A stretch of 64,000 nt of DNA from an uncultured Ruminococcus sp. (GTDB taxonomy: Bacteria; Bacillota; Clostridia; Lachnospirales; Lachnospiraceae): positions 1 through 64,000 of the forward strand of contig CAJFQC010000009.1 of the NCBI GenBank assembly GCA_904418845.1. Direction: 5' to 3'. Positions 33,534 to 42,876 of this stretch are shown piece by piece (the stretch's first letter is position 1; every line of letters starts with the position of its first letter). The translations under genes and the position numbers were made by a program. The notes beneath the pieces are model-generated. The model was not told where the DNA came from and searched no databases. It saw nothing but the letters and a program-made list of their open reading frames with translations.

Positions 33534-34493
33534 ATGCGAGTAATATTTATGGGAACACCGGATTTTTCCGTTGGAACGCTGGAAGCGCTGATTGAGGCGG
33601 GACATGACGTGTGCCTCGCGGTAACCCAGCCGGATAAGCCCAAAGGAAGAGGAAAAGATATGCAGTTTTCCCCGGTGAAAGAGACAGCGCTGAGACACGG
33701 TATCCCGGTCTTTCAGCCGCGGAGGATACGGGAGCCGGAGAGTGTAGAAGAGCTTAGAAAATACAATGCGGACGTGATGGTCGTCATTGCTTTCGGCCAG
33801 ATTCTGCCGAAGACGATCCTGGAGATGACGCCTTACGGGTGCGTCAATGTCCATGCGTCCCTGCTCCCAAAGTACCGCGGCGCGGCTCCTATCCAGTGGT
33901 CCATCATCGAAGGAGAAACCGTCACGGGCGTGACGACCATGCAGATGGACGAAGGAGTGGATACGGGCGATATGATCCTGAAGACAGAAGTGCCGATTGC
34001 AGAGAATGAGACCGGAGAGAGTCTGCATGAGAAGCTGGCTCAGGCCGGAGCAGAACTTTGTGTAAAGACGCTTAAAGCGCTGGAAGATAAGACGGCAGTA
34101 TTTGAAAAGCAGAGTGAGAGTCCCACAGCTTACGCGAAAATGCTTACAAAGGAGATGGGCAACATCGACTGGGCTCAGTCTGCCGTGCAGATCGAACGGC
34201 TCATCAGGGGATTAAATTCCTGGCCCAGCGCGTATACCCACTGGAATGGAAAAGTGTTGAAGATCTGGCGGGCAAAGGCGGAAGCCGGGGCAAAAAGGAG
34301 CGCGGAGTCAGGCGCCGGTCCTGCGCAGCCGGGAACCGTGGTCTCTGTTGGAAAAGAAGAGTTTGCCATACAGACGGGGGAAGGCGTGCTTTATGTGTAT
34401 GAAGTCCAGATTCCGGGAAAAAAGAGAATGGAGACAGGCGCTTTTCTGAGGGGGTACACAATGGAGCCGGGCACGGTTCTCACCGGAGAGTAA
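33534..34493 (+). CDS. fmt: Methionyl-tRNA formyltransferase
   Basis: Formylates initiator methionyl-tRNA using 10-formyl-THF. 319 residues with start MRVIFMGTPDFSVGTLEALI, the folate loop and catalytic region VNVHASLLPKYRGAAPIQWS (Asn, His) and TGVTTMQMDEGVDTGDM. The C-terminal OB domain carries a short Ala/Gly-rich insert (AEAGAKRSAESGAGPAQPG). GGAGG of the def tail serves as ribosome site. Partner of def. Confidence 0.95.
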   Translation: MRVIFMGTPDFSVGTLEALIEAGHDVCLAVTQPDKPKGRGKDMQFSPVKETALRHGIPVFQPRRIREPESVEELRKYNADVMVVIAFGQILPKTILEMTPYGCVNVHASLLPKYRGAAPIQWSIIEGETVTGVTTMQMDEGVDTGDMILKTEVPIAENETGESLHEKLAQAGAELCVKTLKALEDKTAVFEKQSESPTAYAKMLTKEMGNIDWAQSAVQIERLIRGLNSWPSAYTHWNGKVLKIWRAKAEAGAKRSAESGAGPAQPGTVVSVGKEEFAIQTGEGVLYVYEVQIPGKKRMETGAFLRGYTMEPGTVLTGE

Positions 34494-34528
34494 CGCGGCG
34501 GCTTCTGTGAGATCAGGAGGTTAATATT

Positions 34529-35233
34529 ATGTTTTACTATTATTATGACTGGACTTATATCCTTGTGCTGGCCGGAGCGCTCATCTGTATAGCCGCTTCC
34601 GCAAGAGTGAACAGCACATTTTCCAGATATTCTACTGTCCGCAGTCACTCGGGGATGACCGGGAGAGAGGCGGCGGAGCAGATACTTCACAGAAACGGGA
34701 TCTACGATGTGCAGGTCATCCATATCCCGGGAAATCTGACGGATCATTACAATCCTTCCAAGAAAACACTGGGGCTGTCGGATACAGTGTATAACTCCTC
34801 GTCAGTAGCGGCTATCGGCGTGGCGGCACATGAGTGTGGACACGCGGTGCAGCACGCAACAGGGTATGCGCCGCTTTCCATCAGAGGAGCGTTGGTGCCT
34901 GTGGCAAATATCGGTTCTATGGCGGCATGGCCTCTTATTATCATCGGTTTGCTTTTGAACGGGCAGACCTCTGCATTGTTCATCAATCTCGGTATCCTGC
35001 TTTTTACGGCTGCGGTTCTTTTCCAGATCGTCACTCTGCCGGTAGAATTCAATGCGTCAGGCAGAGCCATAAAAGTGCTGGAGACGTCCGGGATGCTCTA
35101 TCCTGAGGAAGTAGGCTCTGTGAAAAAGGTGCTGGGAGCCGCCGCCCTTACTTATGTGGCAAGCGCTGCGGCAATGATTCTGCAACTTCTGCGTCTGATC
35201 ATTATAGCAGGGGGAAGAAGAAGGAATGACTAA
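34529..35233 (+). CDS. Membrane zinc metallopeptidase (Zn_peptidase_2, YugP-like)
   Basis: A 234-residue membrane protease with helices at about 8-25, 125-150, 152-172 and 205-225. The zinc site HECGH (AAHECGHAVQH) lies near residue 105, with a glutamate downstream in PVEFNASGRA as the third ligand. Substrate unknown. This gene often sits between fmt and rsmB in Clostridia. AGGAGG precedes the ATG; the end overlaps rsmB by 8 bases. Confidence 0.88.
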   Translation: MFYYYYDWTYILVLAGALICIAASARVNSTFSRYSTVRSHSGMTGREAAEQILHRNGIYDVQVIHIPGNLTDHYNPSKKTLGLSDTVYNSSSVAAIGVAAHECGHAVQHATGYAPLSIRGALVPVANIGSMAAWPLIIIGLLLNGQTSALFINLGILLFTAAVLFQIVTLPVEFNASGRAIKVLETSGMLYPEEVGSVKKVLGAAALTYVASAAAMILQLLRLIIIAGGRRRND

Positions 35234-36641
35234 ATCTGTAAATGAACGGGAGCTTGTTCTGGCAGTTCTCATGGAAGTGACGGAGAATGGACAGTTTAGC
35301 CATATCGTGCTCAGAGATGTGCTTTCGAAATACCAGTATCTGGAAAAGAGGGAGCGTGCGTTTATCACTCGTGTGACAGAGGGCACGCTGGAGCACCTCA
35401 TCGAGATTGACTATATATTGGATCAGTTTTCCAAAGTAAAGGTAAAAAAGATGAAGCCGGTGATCCGCAATCTGCTGCGCAGCGCGGTATATCAGCTGAA
35501 ATATATGGACAGTGTCCCGGACCGCGCCGTGTGCAGCGAGTCAGTGAAGCTTGCTGTGCGCAAAGGCTTCTCCGGGCTTCGCGGGTATGTAAACGGCGTG
35601 CTTCGGAATATTGCCAGAGGGATTGAAGATGTGAAATATCCTGCGGAAGAAGTCAGGGGGTTGTCTGTAAGATATTCCTGCCCGGAGTGGATTATCCGTC
35701 TGTGGCAGCAGTCTTACAGCGTGGAGGTGATCAGGTGTATGCTTGAGGACTTCCAGACAGAGAAGCCGACGACGATCCGCTGCTGCTTAGACCGAACAAC
35801 GCCGGAAGAACTGACAAAGCGCCTCAGGAGAGAATGTGTGGCGGTGGAAGCCCATCCATACCTGTCCTATGCACTCCGTATATCAGGGTATGATCATCTG
35901 GAAGGGCTTGAGAGCTTCCGGGAAGGGTTGTTCATGGTGCAGGACGTCAGTTCCATGCTCGTGGGAGAACTGGCGGCTCCGAAAGCAGGAGACAAGATCA
36001 TCGACGTGTGCGCCGCTCCGGGAGGAAAAGCTCTGCACGCGGCGGAAAAGCTGTGGCGGGCGGAGACGGGGGCGGGCAGAGACGGCGGCAGCACAGAGAG
36101 GGACGAAGCGGGGCAGACAGGTTTCCGGGGCCATGTGGAAGCCCGCGACCTGACAGAGTATAAAGTGGAACTGATACAGGACAATATTGAGCGCTCTGGT
36201 CTTAGGAACATATCAGCCGTGTGCAGGGATGCCTCTGTGCCGGATGAGGAATGGCGGGAGAAGGCGGATATTGTGATTGCCGACCTGCCCTGCTCCGGCC
36301 TGGGCGTGCTCGGCAGGAAGGCGGACTTAAAATACAATGCCTCTCCCGAAGGAATAGAGAGTCTTGTTCAGTTACAGAGACAGATCCTCTCCTGCGCAAA
36401 GGACATGGTAAAGCCGGGGGGAACGCTCATATACAGTACCTGCACAGTGAGCCATCCGGAGAATATGGAGAACGTACGCTGGTTTCTTAAAGAAAATCCT
36501 CAGTATGAATTGGATGATATCGGGGAAAAGCTCTGTGTGGAATTAAGAAAAAGCGTGATTGAAAAAGGATGCCTCCAGCTTTTGCCGGGAGTACATAAAA
36601 GTGACGGTTTTTTTATTGCGCGGTTAGTAAAGAGCATGTGA
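35226..36641 (+). CDS. rsmB: 16S rRNA (cytosine-967-C5) methyltransferase
   Basis: 471 residues: an NusB-like N-terminal domain (about 1-140) and a Rossmann methyltransferase domain with SAM motif VCAAPGGKALHAAEKL, DLPCSGLG (TRM cysteine) and STCTVSHPEN (second catalytic Cys). A charged insert of about 28 residues (WRAETGAGRDGGSTERDEAG) follows the SAM loop, absent from most homologues I recall. Overlaps the zinc peptidase gene and is followed by rlmN after 63 bases. Confidence 0.93.
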   Translation: MTKSVNERELVLAVLMEVTENGQFSHIVLRDVLSKYQYLEKRERAFITRVTEGTLEHLIEIDYILDQFSKVKVKKMKPVIRNLLRSAVYQLKYMDSVPDRAVCSESVKLAVRKGFSGLRGYVNGVLRNIARGIEDVKYPAEEVRGLSVRYSCPEWIIRLWQQSYSVEVIRCMLEDFQTEKPTTIRCCLDRTTPEELTKRLRRECVAVEAHPYLSYALRISGYDHLEGLESFREGLFMVQDVSSMLVGELAAPKAGDKIIDVCAAPGGKALHAAEKLWRAETGAGRDGGSTERDEAGQTGFRGHVEARDLTEYKVELIQDNIERSGLRNISAVCRDASVPDEEWREKADIVIADLPCSGLGVLGRKADLKYNASPEGIESLVQLQRQILSCAKDMVKPGGTLIYSTCTVSHPENMENVRWFLKENPQYELDDIGEKLCVELRKSVIEKGCLQLLPGVHKSDGFFIARLVKSM

Positions 36642-36704
36642 TGCGGCAGACAGCGCACAGTTCAGGATATACAGAAACAGGAGAGATAAAAGGACAGACA
36701 GGGA

Positions 36705-37757
36705 ATGAAGAAAGATATCCGGGCATATGAATATGATGAATTAAAAAATGAGATACAGGCTCTCGGCGAGAAAGCATTCCGGACGGGACAGATCTACGAC
36801 TGGCTCCATGTGAAGCTGGCAGATGATTTTGACGATATGACGAATGTCTCGAAAAATTTAAAAGAAAGACTGGTTCAGGAGTATGAGATTCTTCCCGTGC
36901 GTCTGGCGGAGCGCCAGGAGTCAAAACTGGACGGTACGAATAAGTTCCTTTTCCGCCTGTACGACGGAAACATGGTGGAAAGCGTGCTCATGCGTTACAG
37001 ACATGGAAATTCTGTGTGCATCTCTTCACAGGCGGGGTGCAGGATGGGGTGCATATTCTGTGCGTCCGCCATCGGAGGGCTGAAGAGGAATTTATCTGCT
37101 TCCGAGATGCTGGGACAGATCTATCAGATCCAGAAGATCACGAAAGAACGGGTGTCCAACGTGGTCATCATGGGAACAGGAGAACCCCTTGACAACTACA
37201 ACAACTTTCTGAAGTTCATCCGCATTTTGACAGATGAGCATGGTCTGAACATCAGTCAGAGAAATGTGACCGTATCCACCTGCGGTATCGTGCCGAAGAT
37301 ACTCGAACTTGCGGAGGAGAACCTTCAGATTACACTGGCGCTGTCGCTTCATGGGGCCACGCAGGAAAAGCGCAGAAAGCTTATGCCTGTGGCAAATAAA
37401 TATGATCTGTCAGAGGTGCTTGCCGCATGCGACGTTTATTTCCAAAAGACAGGGCGCAGGGTGACTTTCGAGTACAGTCTTGTCCATGGAGTAAATGATA
37501 CACCGGAGGACGCGCGGGAACTGACGGCGATCTTAAAGCCGCGCAACTGCCATCTGAACCTCATCCCGGTCAATCCGGTGAGGGAGAGAGATTTCATCAG
37601 ACCAGGCAGGAAAAATGCCTTGAATTTCAAAAATAATCTTGAAAAAAGCGGAATAAATGTTACTATAAGAAGGGAAATGGGTTCTGACATTGACGGGGCC
37701 TGCGGTCAGCTCAGACGCCGCTATGCGGAGGAAAGTTCGACGGCGAAGGAGACATAA
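36705..37757 (+). CDS. rlmN: Dual-specificity rRNA/tRNA adenine-C2 methyltransferase (radical SAM)
   Basis: Methylates A2503 of 23S rRNA and A37 of some tRNAs. 350 residues with the radical-SAM CX3CX2C cluster motif (GCRMGCIFCAS), GTGEPLDNYNN and NVTVSTCGIVPKI. The mechanistic cysteine near the C-terminus is in DIDGACGQLR. The following phosphatase starts 11 bases on. Confidence 0.95.
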   Translation: MKKDIRAYEYDELKNEIQALGEKAFRTGQIYDWLHVKLADDFDDMTNVSKNLKERLVQEYEILPVRLAERQESKLDGTNKFLFRLYDGNMVESVLMRYRHGNSVCISSQAGCRMGCIFCASAIGGLKRNLSASEMLGQIYQIQKITKERVSNVVIMGTGEPLDNYNNFLKFIRILTDEHGLNISQRNVTVSTCGIVPKILELAEENLQITLALSLHGATQEKRRKLMPVANKYDLSEVLAACDVYFQKTGRRVTFEYSLVHGVNDTPEDARELTAILKPRNCHLNLIPVNPVRERDFIRPGRKNALNFKNNLEKSGINVTIRREMGSDIDGACGQLRRRYAEESSTAKET

Positions 37758-37768
37758 GGAGACAGATT

Positions 37769-38512
37769 ATGAAGACATTTTCAATTACAGATGTGGGAAT
37801 GGTGCGGCAAGTGAATCAGGATTATGTCTATACGACAGACAGGCCTCTTGGTATCCTTCACAATCTCTTTGTGGTGGCTGATGGAATGGGCGGACATCAG
37901 GCGGGTGATTATGCTTCAAAATATACAGTGGAAGTGCTCAAAAGAGAACTGAAGATGAGCGAGGCAGAGGACGTGGAGAAATGCCTTGTATCGGCGATCA
38001 AGACGGCCAATAAGGAGATCATCAGGGAGGCTGCCCGCGACGAGCATCTTAAGGGCATGGGTACCACGGTGGTAGCTGCCACGATTATGAATCAGATGAT
38101 GTATTTTGCAAATGTGGGAGACAGTCGCCTGTATCTGATCAACCAGGGCATCCAGCAGCTTTCCAAGGATCATTCACTTGTGGAAGAGATGGTAAGGCTT
38201 GGGGGAATTAAGCCGGAGGAGGCGAAGCACCATCCTGATAAAAATATTATTACAAGGGCGATCGGCGCGAAGGCTGACGTAGAGGTTGACTTTTACGAAC
38301 ACCGTCTGAAACGGGGAGACATCATTTTGATGTGCACAGACGGTCTGAGCAATATGGTGGAGGACGAAGAACTCTTCCACATCGTGCAGGGAGGCAGGGA
38401 TATCGTAGAAGCCGGGCAGGCTCTCGCAAACGCTGCAAAAGAAAACGGCGGTACGGATAATATAGGGATTGTCCTTATAGAGCCGTTCGCGGATGAGGTG
38501 AGTGTATTATGA
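37769..38512 (+). CDS. prpC: PP2C-type Ser/Thr phosphatase (PrpC/Stp)
   Basis: Reverses phosphorylation by the PASTA kinase encoded next. 247 residues with the PP2C metal motifs: GMVRQVNQDYVY, ADGMGGHQAGDYAS, the GTTV loop, VGDSRLYLI, CTDGLSN and GTDNIGIVL. Soluble. It overlaps the kinase gene by 4 bases (ATGA), a standard coupling. Confidence 0.94.
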   Translation: MKTFSITDVGMVRQVNQDYVYTTDRPLGILHNLFVVADGMGGHQAGDYASKYTVEVLKRELKMSEAEDVEKCLVSAIKTANKEIIREAARDEHLKGMGTTVVAATIMNQMMYFANVGDSRLYLINQGIQQLSKDHSLVEEMVRLGGIKPEEAKHHPDKNIITRAIGAKADVEVDFYEHRLKRGDIILMCTDGLSNMVEDEELFHIVQGGRDIVEAGQALANAAKENGGTDNIGIVLIEPFADEVSVL

Positions 38513-40596
38513 TTAAAGAAGGAGTAGTATTAGGAAAACGCTATGAGATACTGGGCCGTATCGGTTCCGGCGGAATGGCGGATGTCTATAAGGGCAAGGA
38601 TCATAAGCTGAACCGGTATGTGGCGATCAAAGTGTTGAAAAGTGATTACCGCACGGACGAGGTGTTCATCAAGAAGTTCTTAAGCGAAGCGCAGGCAGCG
38701 GCGGGACTGATGCACCCGAACGTGGTAAATGTCTATGACGTCGGACAGGACAGAGGACTGTATTACATGGTCATGGAACTTGTGGAAGGGATCACGCTGA
38801 AGGACTACATCGAGAAAAAAGGAAAACTTTCAGCGAAGGAGACGATCAGCATCTCGATCCAGATGGTGACCGGGCTTCAGGCAGCTCATAACCAGCATAT
38901 CATACACAGAGATATCAAACCGCAGAATATCATCATATCAAAAGACGGAAAAGTAAAGGTGACAGACTTCGGTATTGCCCGCGCGACGACGTCTACGCAG
39001 ACGATCAGCACAAATGTAATGGGCTCTGTTCACTATACATCACCTGAACAGGCCAGAGGCGGCATTGTTGATCAGAAAAGTGATATCTACTCTATCGGTA
39101 TCACTATGTACGAGATGGTCACAGGACATGTTCCTTTTGACGGGGATTCTACTGTGACGGTGGCGCTCAAGCATCTTCAGGAGGAGATTGAGTCCCCGGC
39201 AGTGGAAGTGCCGGATATCCCGTACAGCTTAGAGTGTATCATCATGAAATGCACCCAGAAGAATCCGGGGCTGCGCTACCATGACTGCGCCGCTCTTATA
39301 CTGGATTTGAAACGCTCTCTTGTGGAGCCTGACGGTGACTTCGTCGTTCTCGGAGCGGCCGGATCGGGGGATACGGACCGCACGATGGTCATGTCTGCGG
39401 AAGAACTGGAGCAGGTGCAGAGACGCGGCTACGGACAAGACGATGATTATGATGATGATGATTATGACGATGAGGATGATGATTATGATGACGATGATGA
39501 CTATGACCAGGGGAGATATTCATCTGACCGTAGAGGTAAAAAGAACAATGTGAATCCTGACACAAAGCGGATCATGCGTATCCTGATGATTGTGGCGGGC
39601 GTAGTCATTGCCCTGCTTGTGCTTTTCCTTGTGGCGAATGCAATGGGATTCTTTAAAGGGCCGGGACTGAGCGCGAACACAGAGGATACAGTAGAGGTGC
39701 CGGATGTCCGCGGCATGACTTATGAGGCGGCACAGGCAGAATTAAATAAGCATGAGCTTGGGATTACGAAAGCAAAAGAGGAAGAGCCTTCCAATGAGTA
39801 TGCGCAGGGAGAGGTGAAGAGCCAGGATCCTGGCGTAGGCGAGAAGGTCAAAAAGAATACAACCATTACAGTTGTGATCAGCAGTGGCGAGGAAGCAAAG
39901 AAAGTGGCAGTGCCAGATGTGATCAACAGAAGTGAATCAGAGGCAGAAGACATACTTCAGGATGCGAATCTGAAAGTCACACATGGCAATGCACAGTACA
40001 GTGATGATGTTGCCGCGGGAAATGTTATTTCTACAGATCCACAGCCGGGGACTGAGGTGGATGAAGGAACAAGCGTACAGATTGTTGTAAGTCTTGGAAA
40101 AGAAAAAGTGCAGGTGCCGAATCTGCTTGACAGGAGCCAGGCGGATGCGGAATCGGCATTGGCGGCGCTGGGACTGACTGGAAGCGTCACCGAAGATTAC
40201 AGTGATAAAGCGGCAGGAACCGTCATATCCCAAAGTCCGGATGCCGGTGGAGAAGTAGAGAAGGGGACGACTGTCAGCTATGTAGTGAGCCTCGGACCGA
40301 AGACAGAGTACGTGGCAGTGCCGGATGTGCGTGGAATGGATCTCAACGCAGCGGAGAAGAGACTGAGCGAAGAAGGTCTTACGCCGTCTTATCAGGGAGA
40401 CTCAGGCTATAACAGTTCCTACGGGGCAGGGCAGGTGTGCGAGATGTCGTATACCCCCGGCACAACAGTTGAAAAAGGAACAACAGTGCAGTTTTGGACC
40501 AGTCTCGGACCAGAACCTGAGGATCCGGAGAATCCATCGGGAGGAGATGCGGAGAACGGCTCAGGTGATGGAGGACAGACGGGGACGGAAGGATAA
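38509..40596 (+). CDS. prkC: Ser/Thr protein kinase with four PASTA domains (PrkC/Stk1)
   Basis: A membrane kinase that senses muropeptides or lipid II and controls wall synthesis and germination. The 695 residues hold a Hanks kinase domain (GSGGMADVY, HRDIKPQNI, TDFGIA) to about 270, an acidic tract of 23 residues made of 18 Asp, 4 Tyr and 1 Glu (about 311-333), one helix (about 357-380) and four extracellular PASTA repeats (about 397-670, VPDVRGMTYEAA, VPDVINRSESEA, VPNLLDRSQADA, VPDVRGMDLNAA). A Gly/Glu-rich tail follows. Confidence 0.95.
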   Translation: MIKEGVVLGKRYEILGRIGSGGMADVYKGKDHKLNRYVAIKVLKSDYRTDEVFIKKFLSEAQAAAGLMHPNVVNVYDVGQDRGLYYMVMELVEGITLKDYIEKKGKLSAKETISISIQMVTGLQAAHNQHIIHRDIKPQNIIISKDGKVKVTDFGIARATTSTQTISTNVMGSVHYTSPEQARGGIVDQKSDIYSIGITMYEMVTGHVPFDGDSTVTVALKHLQEEIESPAVEVPDIPYSLECIIMKCTQKNPGLRYHDCAALILDLKRSLVEPDGDFVVLGAAGSGDTDRTMVMSAEELEQVQRRGYGQDDDYDDDDYDDEDDDYDDDDDYDQGRYSSDRRGKKNNVNPDTKRIMRILMIVAGVVIALLVLFLVANAMGFFKGPGLSANTEDTVEVPDVRGMTYEAAQAELNKHELGITKAKEEEPSNEYAQGEVKSQDPGVGEKVKKNTTITVVISSGEEAKKVAVPDVINRSESEAEDILQDANLKVTHGNAQYSDDVAAGNVISTDPQPGTEVDEGTSVQIVVSLGKEKVQVPNLLDRSQADAESALAALGLTGSVTEDYSDKAAGTVISQSPDAGGEVEKGTTVSYVVSLGPKTEYVAVPDVRGMDLNAAEKRLSEEGLTPSYQGDSGYNSSYGAGQVCEMSYTPGTTVEKGTTVQFWTSLGPEPEDPENPSGGDAENGSGDGGQTGTEG
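39439..39507 (+). repeat. GAT/GAC-rich coding tract in prkC
   Basis: Twenty-three codons of which 18 are Asp (GAT or GAC), with irregular GATGAT runs. It makes a highly negative spacer between kinase and membrane helix; slippage is possible. Confidence 0.85.
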
Positions 40597-40640
40597 CAAC
40601 AGTCTGATTTTCAGTCGCAGAGAGCAGAAAGATCATAAGC

Positions 40641-41519
40641 ATGTATGGTAAAATTGTAAAAGGAATTGCCGGATTCTACTACGTTCACGTAGTAGAATCC
40701 GGTGTTTATGAGTGTAAAGCAAAAGGAATTTTCCGCAGGGACGGCGTAAAGCCTCTTGTGGGAGATGACGTAGAGATGGAGGTCACTCACGAAAAAGATA
40801 TGGAAGGAAACATCATACGTATCCTTCCGAGAAAGAATGAACTGATCCGCCCGGCAGTGGCGAATATTGATCAGGCTCTGGTTGTATTTGCCGTGACTAA
40901 GCCGCGGCCCCATTTCAATCTGCTCGACCGTTTCCTCGTGATGATGGAGAGCAAGCATATCCCTGCAGTGCTCTGTTTTAATAAGGCGGACATCGCGGAA
41001 GCCCCTGAGATTGCTGAGTTAAAAGAAATTTATTCCGGGTGCGGATACTCTCTTTTATTTACAAGTGCGAAAGAGGAAGAAAATATAGAAGAACTCAGGA
41101 AACTCTTGAAGGGGAAGACGACCGCTGTGGCCGGTCCGTCTGGCGTGGGGAAATCTTCTCTTATCAATCTTCTCCAGTCTGAAGTGAAGATGGAGACCGG
41201 GAGCATCAGCGCCAAGATCGGGCGGGGAAAACATACAACGCGGCATTCCGAGCTTATCGTGATCGGGGACGATTCCTATATTATGGACACGCCGGGATTT
41301 AGTTCACTGTATGTCAAGGATCTTGAAAAGGAGGAGCTGAAATATTGCTTTCCGGAGTTTATGTCTTTGGCGGGACAGTGCAGATTTAACGGATGCGATC
41401 ATATCCATGAACCGGGCTGCGTTGTAAAAGATGCAGTTGAGGCGGGGAAAATACACAGGACTAGATATGAGGACTATGTCATGATGTATGGTGAATTACA
41501 GGAAAGAAAGAGGTACTAG
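40641..41519 (+). CDS. rsgA: Ribosome small-subunit-dependent GTPase A
   Basis: A circularly permuted GTPase that checks 30S maturation. The 292 residues show an N-terminal OB fold (GKIVKGIAGFYYVHV), G4 CFNKADI before G1 GPSGVGKSSLIN, G3 DTPGFSS and the C-terminal zinc site (CRFNGCDHIHEPGC). A perfect 15-bp inverted repeat lies in codons 10-21. The ribosome site is weak (AGAAAGATC). rpe begins 1 base after the stop. Confidence 0.95.
   Translation: MYGKIVKGIAGFYYVHVVESGVYECKAKGIFRRDGVKPLVGDDVEMEVTHEKDMEGNIIRILPRKNELIRPAVANIDQALVVFAVTKPRPHFNLLDRFLVMMESKHIPAVLCFNKADIAEAPEIAELKEIYSGCGYSLLFTSAKEEENIEELRKLLKGKTTAVAGPSGVGKSSLINLLQSEVKMETGSISAKIGRGKHTTRHSELIVIGDDSYIMDTPGFSSLYVKDLEKEELKYCFPEFMSLAGQCRFNGCDHIHEPGCVVKDAVEAGKIHRTRYEDYVMMYGELQERKRY
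40669..40702 (+). repeat. Perfect 15-bp inverted repeat in the 5' coding part of rsgA
   Basis: Positions 40669-40683 and 40688-40702 are exact reverse complements with a TTCA loop. In mRNA the stem would begin 28 bases after the A of the start codon. It encodes AGFYYVHVVESG. Confidence 0.95.
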
Positions 41520-41520
41520 A

Positions 41521-42186
41521 GTGAGAAAAAATATTTTGGCCCCATCCATATTATCAGCGGATTTTAAAATTCTGGGAGAACAGCTGAAACAGACAGAAGA
41601 GGCGGGAGCGCAGTACATTCATTTTGATGTGATGGACGGGAACTTCGTCCCCAGTATTTCTTTTGGGATGCCGGTGCTGTCGTCGGTGAAGGGGGCGACA
41701 GAGCAGACGCTTGACGTTCATCTCATGGTGACAGAGCCTGTCCGGTATGTGAAAGAATTTGCCGTGTGCGGGGCGGACATTATTACAGTGCATTTTGAAG
41801 CGTGCAAAGACCTTGCGGGGACGATCGATGCGATCCGCGCCTGCGGGGTAAAGGCAGGAGTTTCGATAAAGCCGGAAACTTCGGTGGAAGAACTGATACC
41901 ATATCTTGACCGGGCAGATATGTTCCTTATCATGAGTGTAGAACCGGGCTTTGGCGGACAGGCTTTCATGCCGGAGGCGCTGCAGCGTATCAGACGTTTA
42001 AGAGAGATGCTTGAAGAGCGGGGGCTTGATAAGGATATCGAGGTGGACGGCGGCATCTACCATTTCAATGTGGCTGAGGTGCTGAGGGCGGGGGCCAATG
42101 TCATCGTGTCAGGCTCCGGCGTATACAAGGGGAACATCAGAGAAAATGTGGCAGAATTTGTGGAGATATTGAAAAATCATGAGTAA
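41521..42186 (+). CDS. rpe: Ribulose-phosphate 3-epimerase
   Basis: Interconverts ribulose 5-phosphate and xylulose 5-phosphate. 221-residue TIM barrel with SILSADF, HFDVMDGNFVPSISFG (metal His, Asp), HLMV, SVEPGFGGQ and VDGGI. GTG start at 41521. Overlaps the thiN gene by 8 bases. Its position between rsgA and thiN is the common Firmicutes order. Confidence 0.95.
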   Translation: MRKNILAPSILSADFKILGEQLKQTEEAGAQYIHFDVMDGNFVPSISFGMPVLSSVKGATEQTLDVHLMVTEPVRYVKEFAVCGADIITVHFEACKDLAGTIDAIRACGVKAGVSIKPETSVEELIPYLDRADMFLIMSVEPGFGGQAFMPEALQRIRRLREMLEERGLDKDIEVDGGIYHFNVAEVLRAGANVIVSGSGVYKGNIRENVAEFVEILKNHE

Positions 42187-42832
42187 GCGGACAGTGATTG
42201 TGAGCGGCGGGATGCTGGAGAAAGATTTCGTGATCCCCATATTAAGAAGCGAAGAGACGGAATTTGTGATCGGGGTGGACAGAGGGCTGGAATTTCTCTA
42301 CCATAATGAGATCAAGCCGGATTACATTGTGGGAGATTTTGACAGCGCGCCCCGTACGCTCGTCAACTATTACCGGGAAGAACTGAATGTGCCGATTCGA
42401 GAATTTAATCCTGTGAAAGATGCGTCAGATACAGAGATCGCCCTTAGGCTGTGTCTTGGCCTTAATCGGAAAGAACTATGGATTCTGGGGGCCACGGGAA
42501 GCAGGATCGATCATCTGTGGGCAAATGTGCAGTGCCTTCAGATCGCGCTGGCGGCAAATGCCCGGGCGCGCATTTTGGACAGCCACAATCAGATCAGGCT
42601 TCTTGATAAAGGGATAACTCTGAAACGGGAGGAAGCATTCGGAAAATATTTTTCCCTCTTTCCGCTGGAACTCCCGGTGGACGGCTTGAACATTACAGGG
42701 GCGAAGTATCCGTTGAAAGATCATTTTATGAAGCCGGAGGACAGCCTGTGCGTGAGCAATGAATTCGCAGAGGATGAGGTGGTCATCTCATTTGCGTTTG
42801 GGAAAGTTATTTTGATGGAAACGAGAGATTAG
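42179..42832 (+). CDS. thiN: Thiamine pyrophosphokinase
   Basis: Makes thiamine pyrophosphate from thiamine and ATP. 217 residues; motifs VGDFDSA, KDASDTEIALR and GATGSRIDH are those of the TPK catalytic domain, and the C-terminal substrate-binding beta domain follows (LFPLELPVDGLNITGAKYPL). The overlap with rpe suggests cotranscription. Confidence 0.93.
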   Translation: MSKRTVIVSGGMLEKDFVIPILRSEETEFVIGVDRGLEFLYHNEIKPDYIVGDFDSAPRTLVNYYREELNVPIREFNPVKDASDTEIALRLCLGLNRKELWILGATGSRIDHLWANVQCLQIALAANARARILDSHNQIRLLDKGITLKREEAFGKYFSLFPLELPVDGLNITGAKYPLKDHFMKPEDSLCVSNEFAEDEVVISFAFGKVILMETRD

Positions 42833-42876
42833 AGAAAAGAATCATAATAAACGATATTGAGGAGGAACATTGATAT

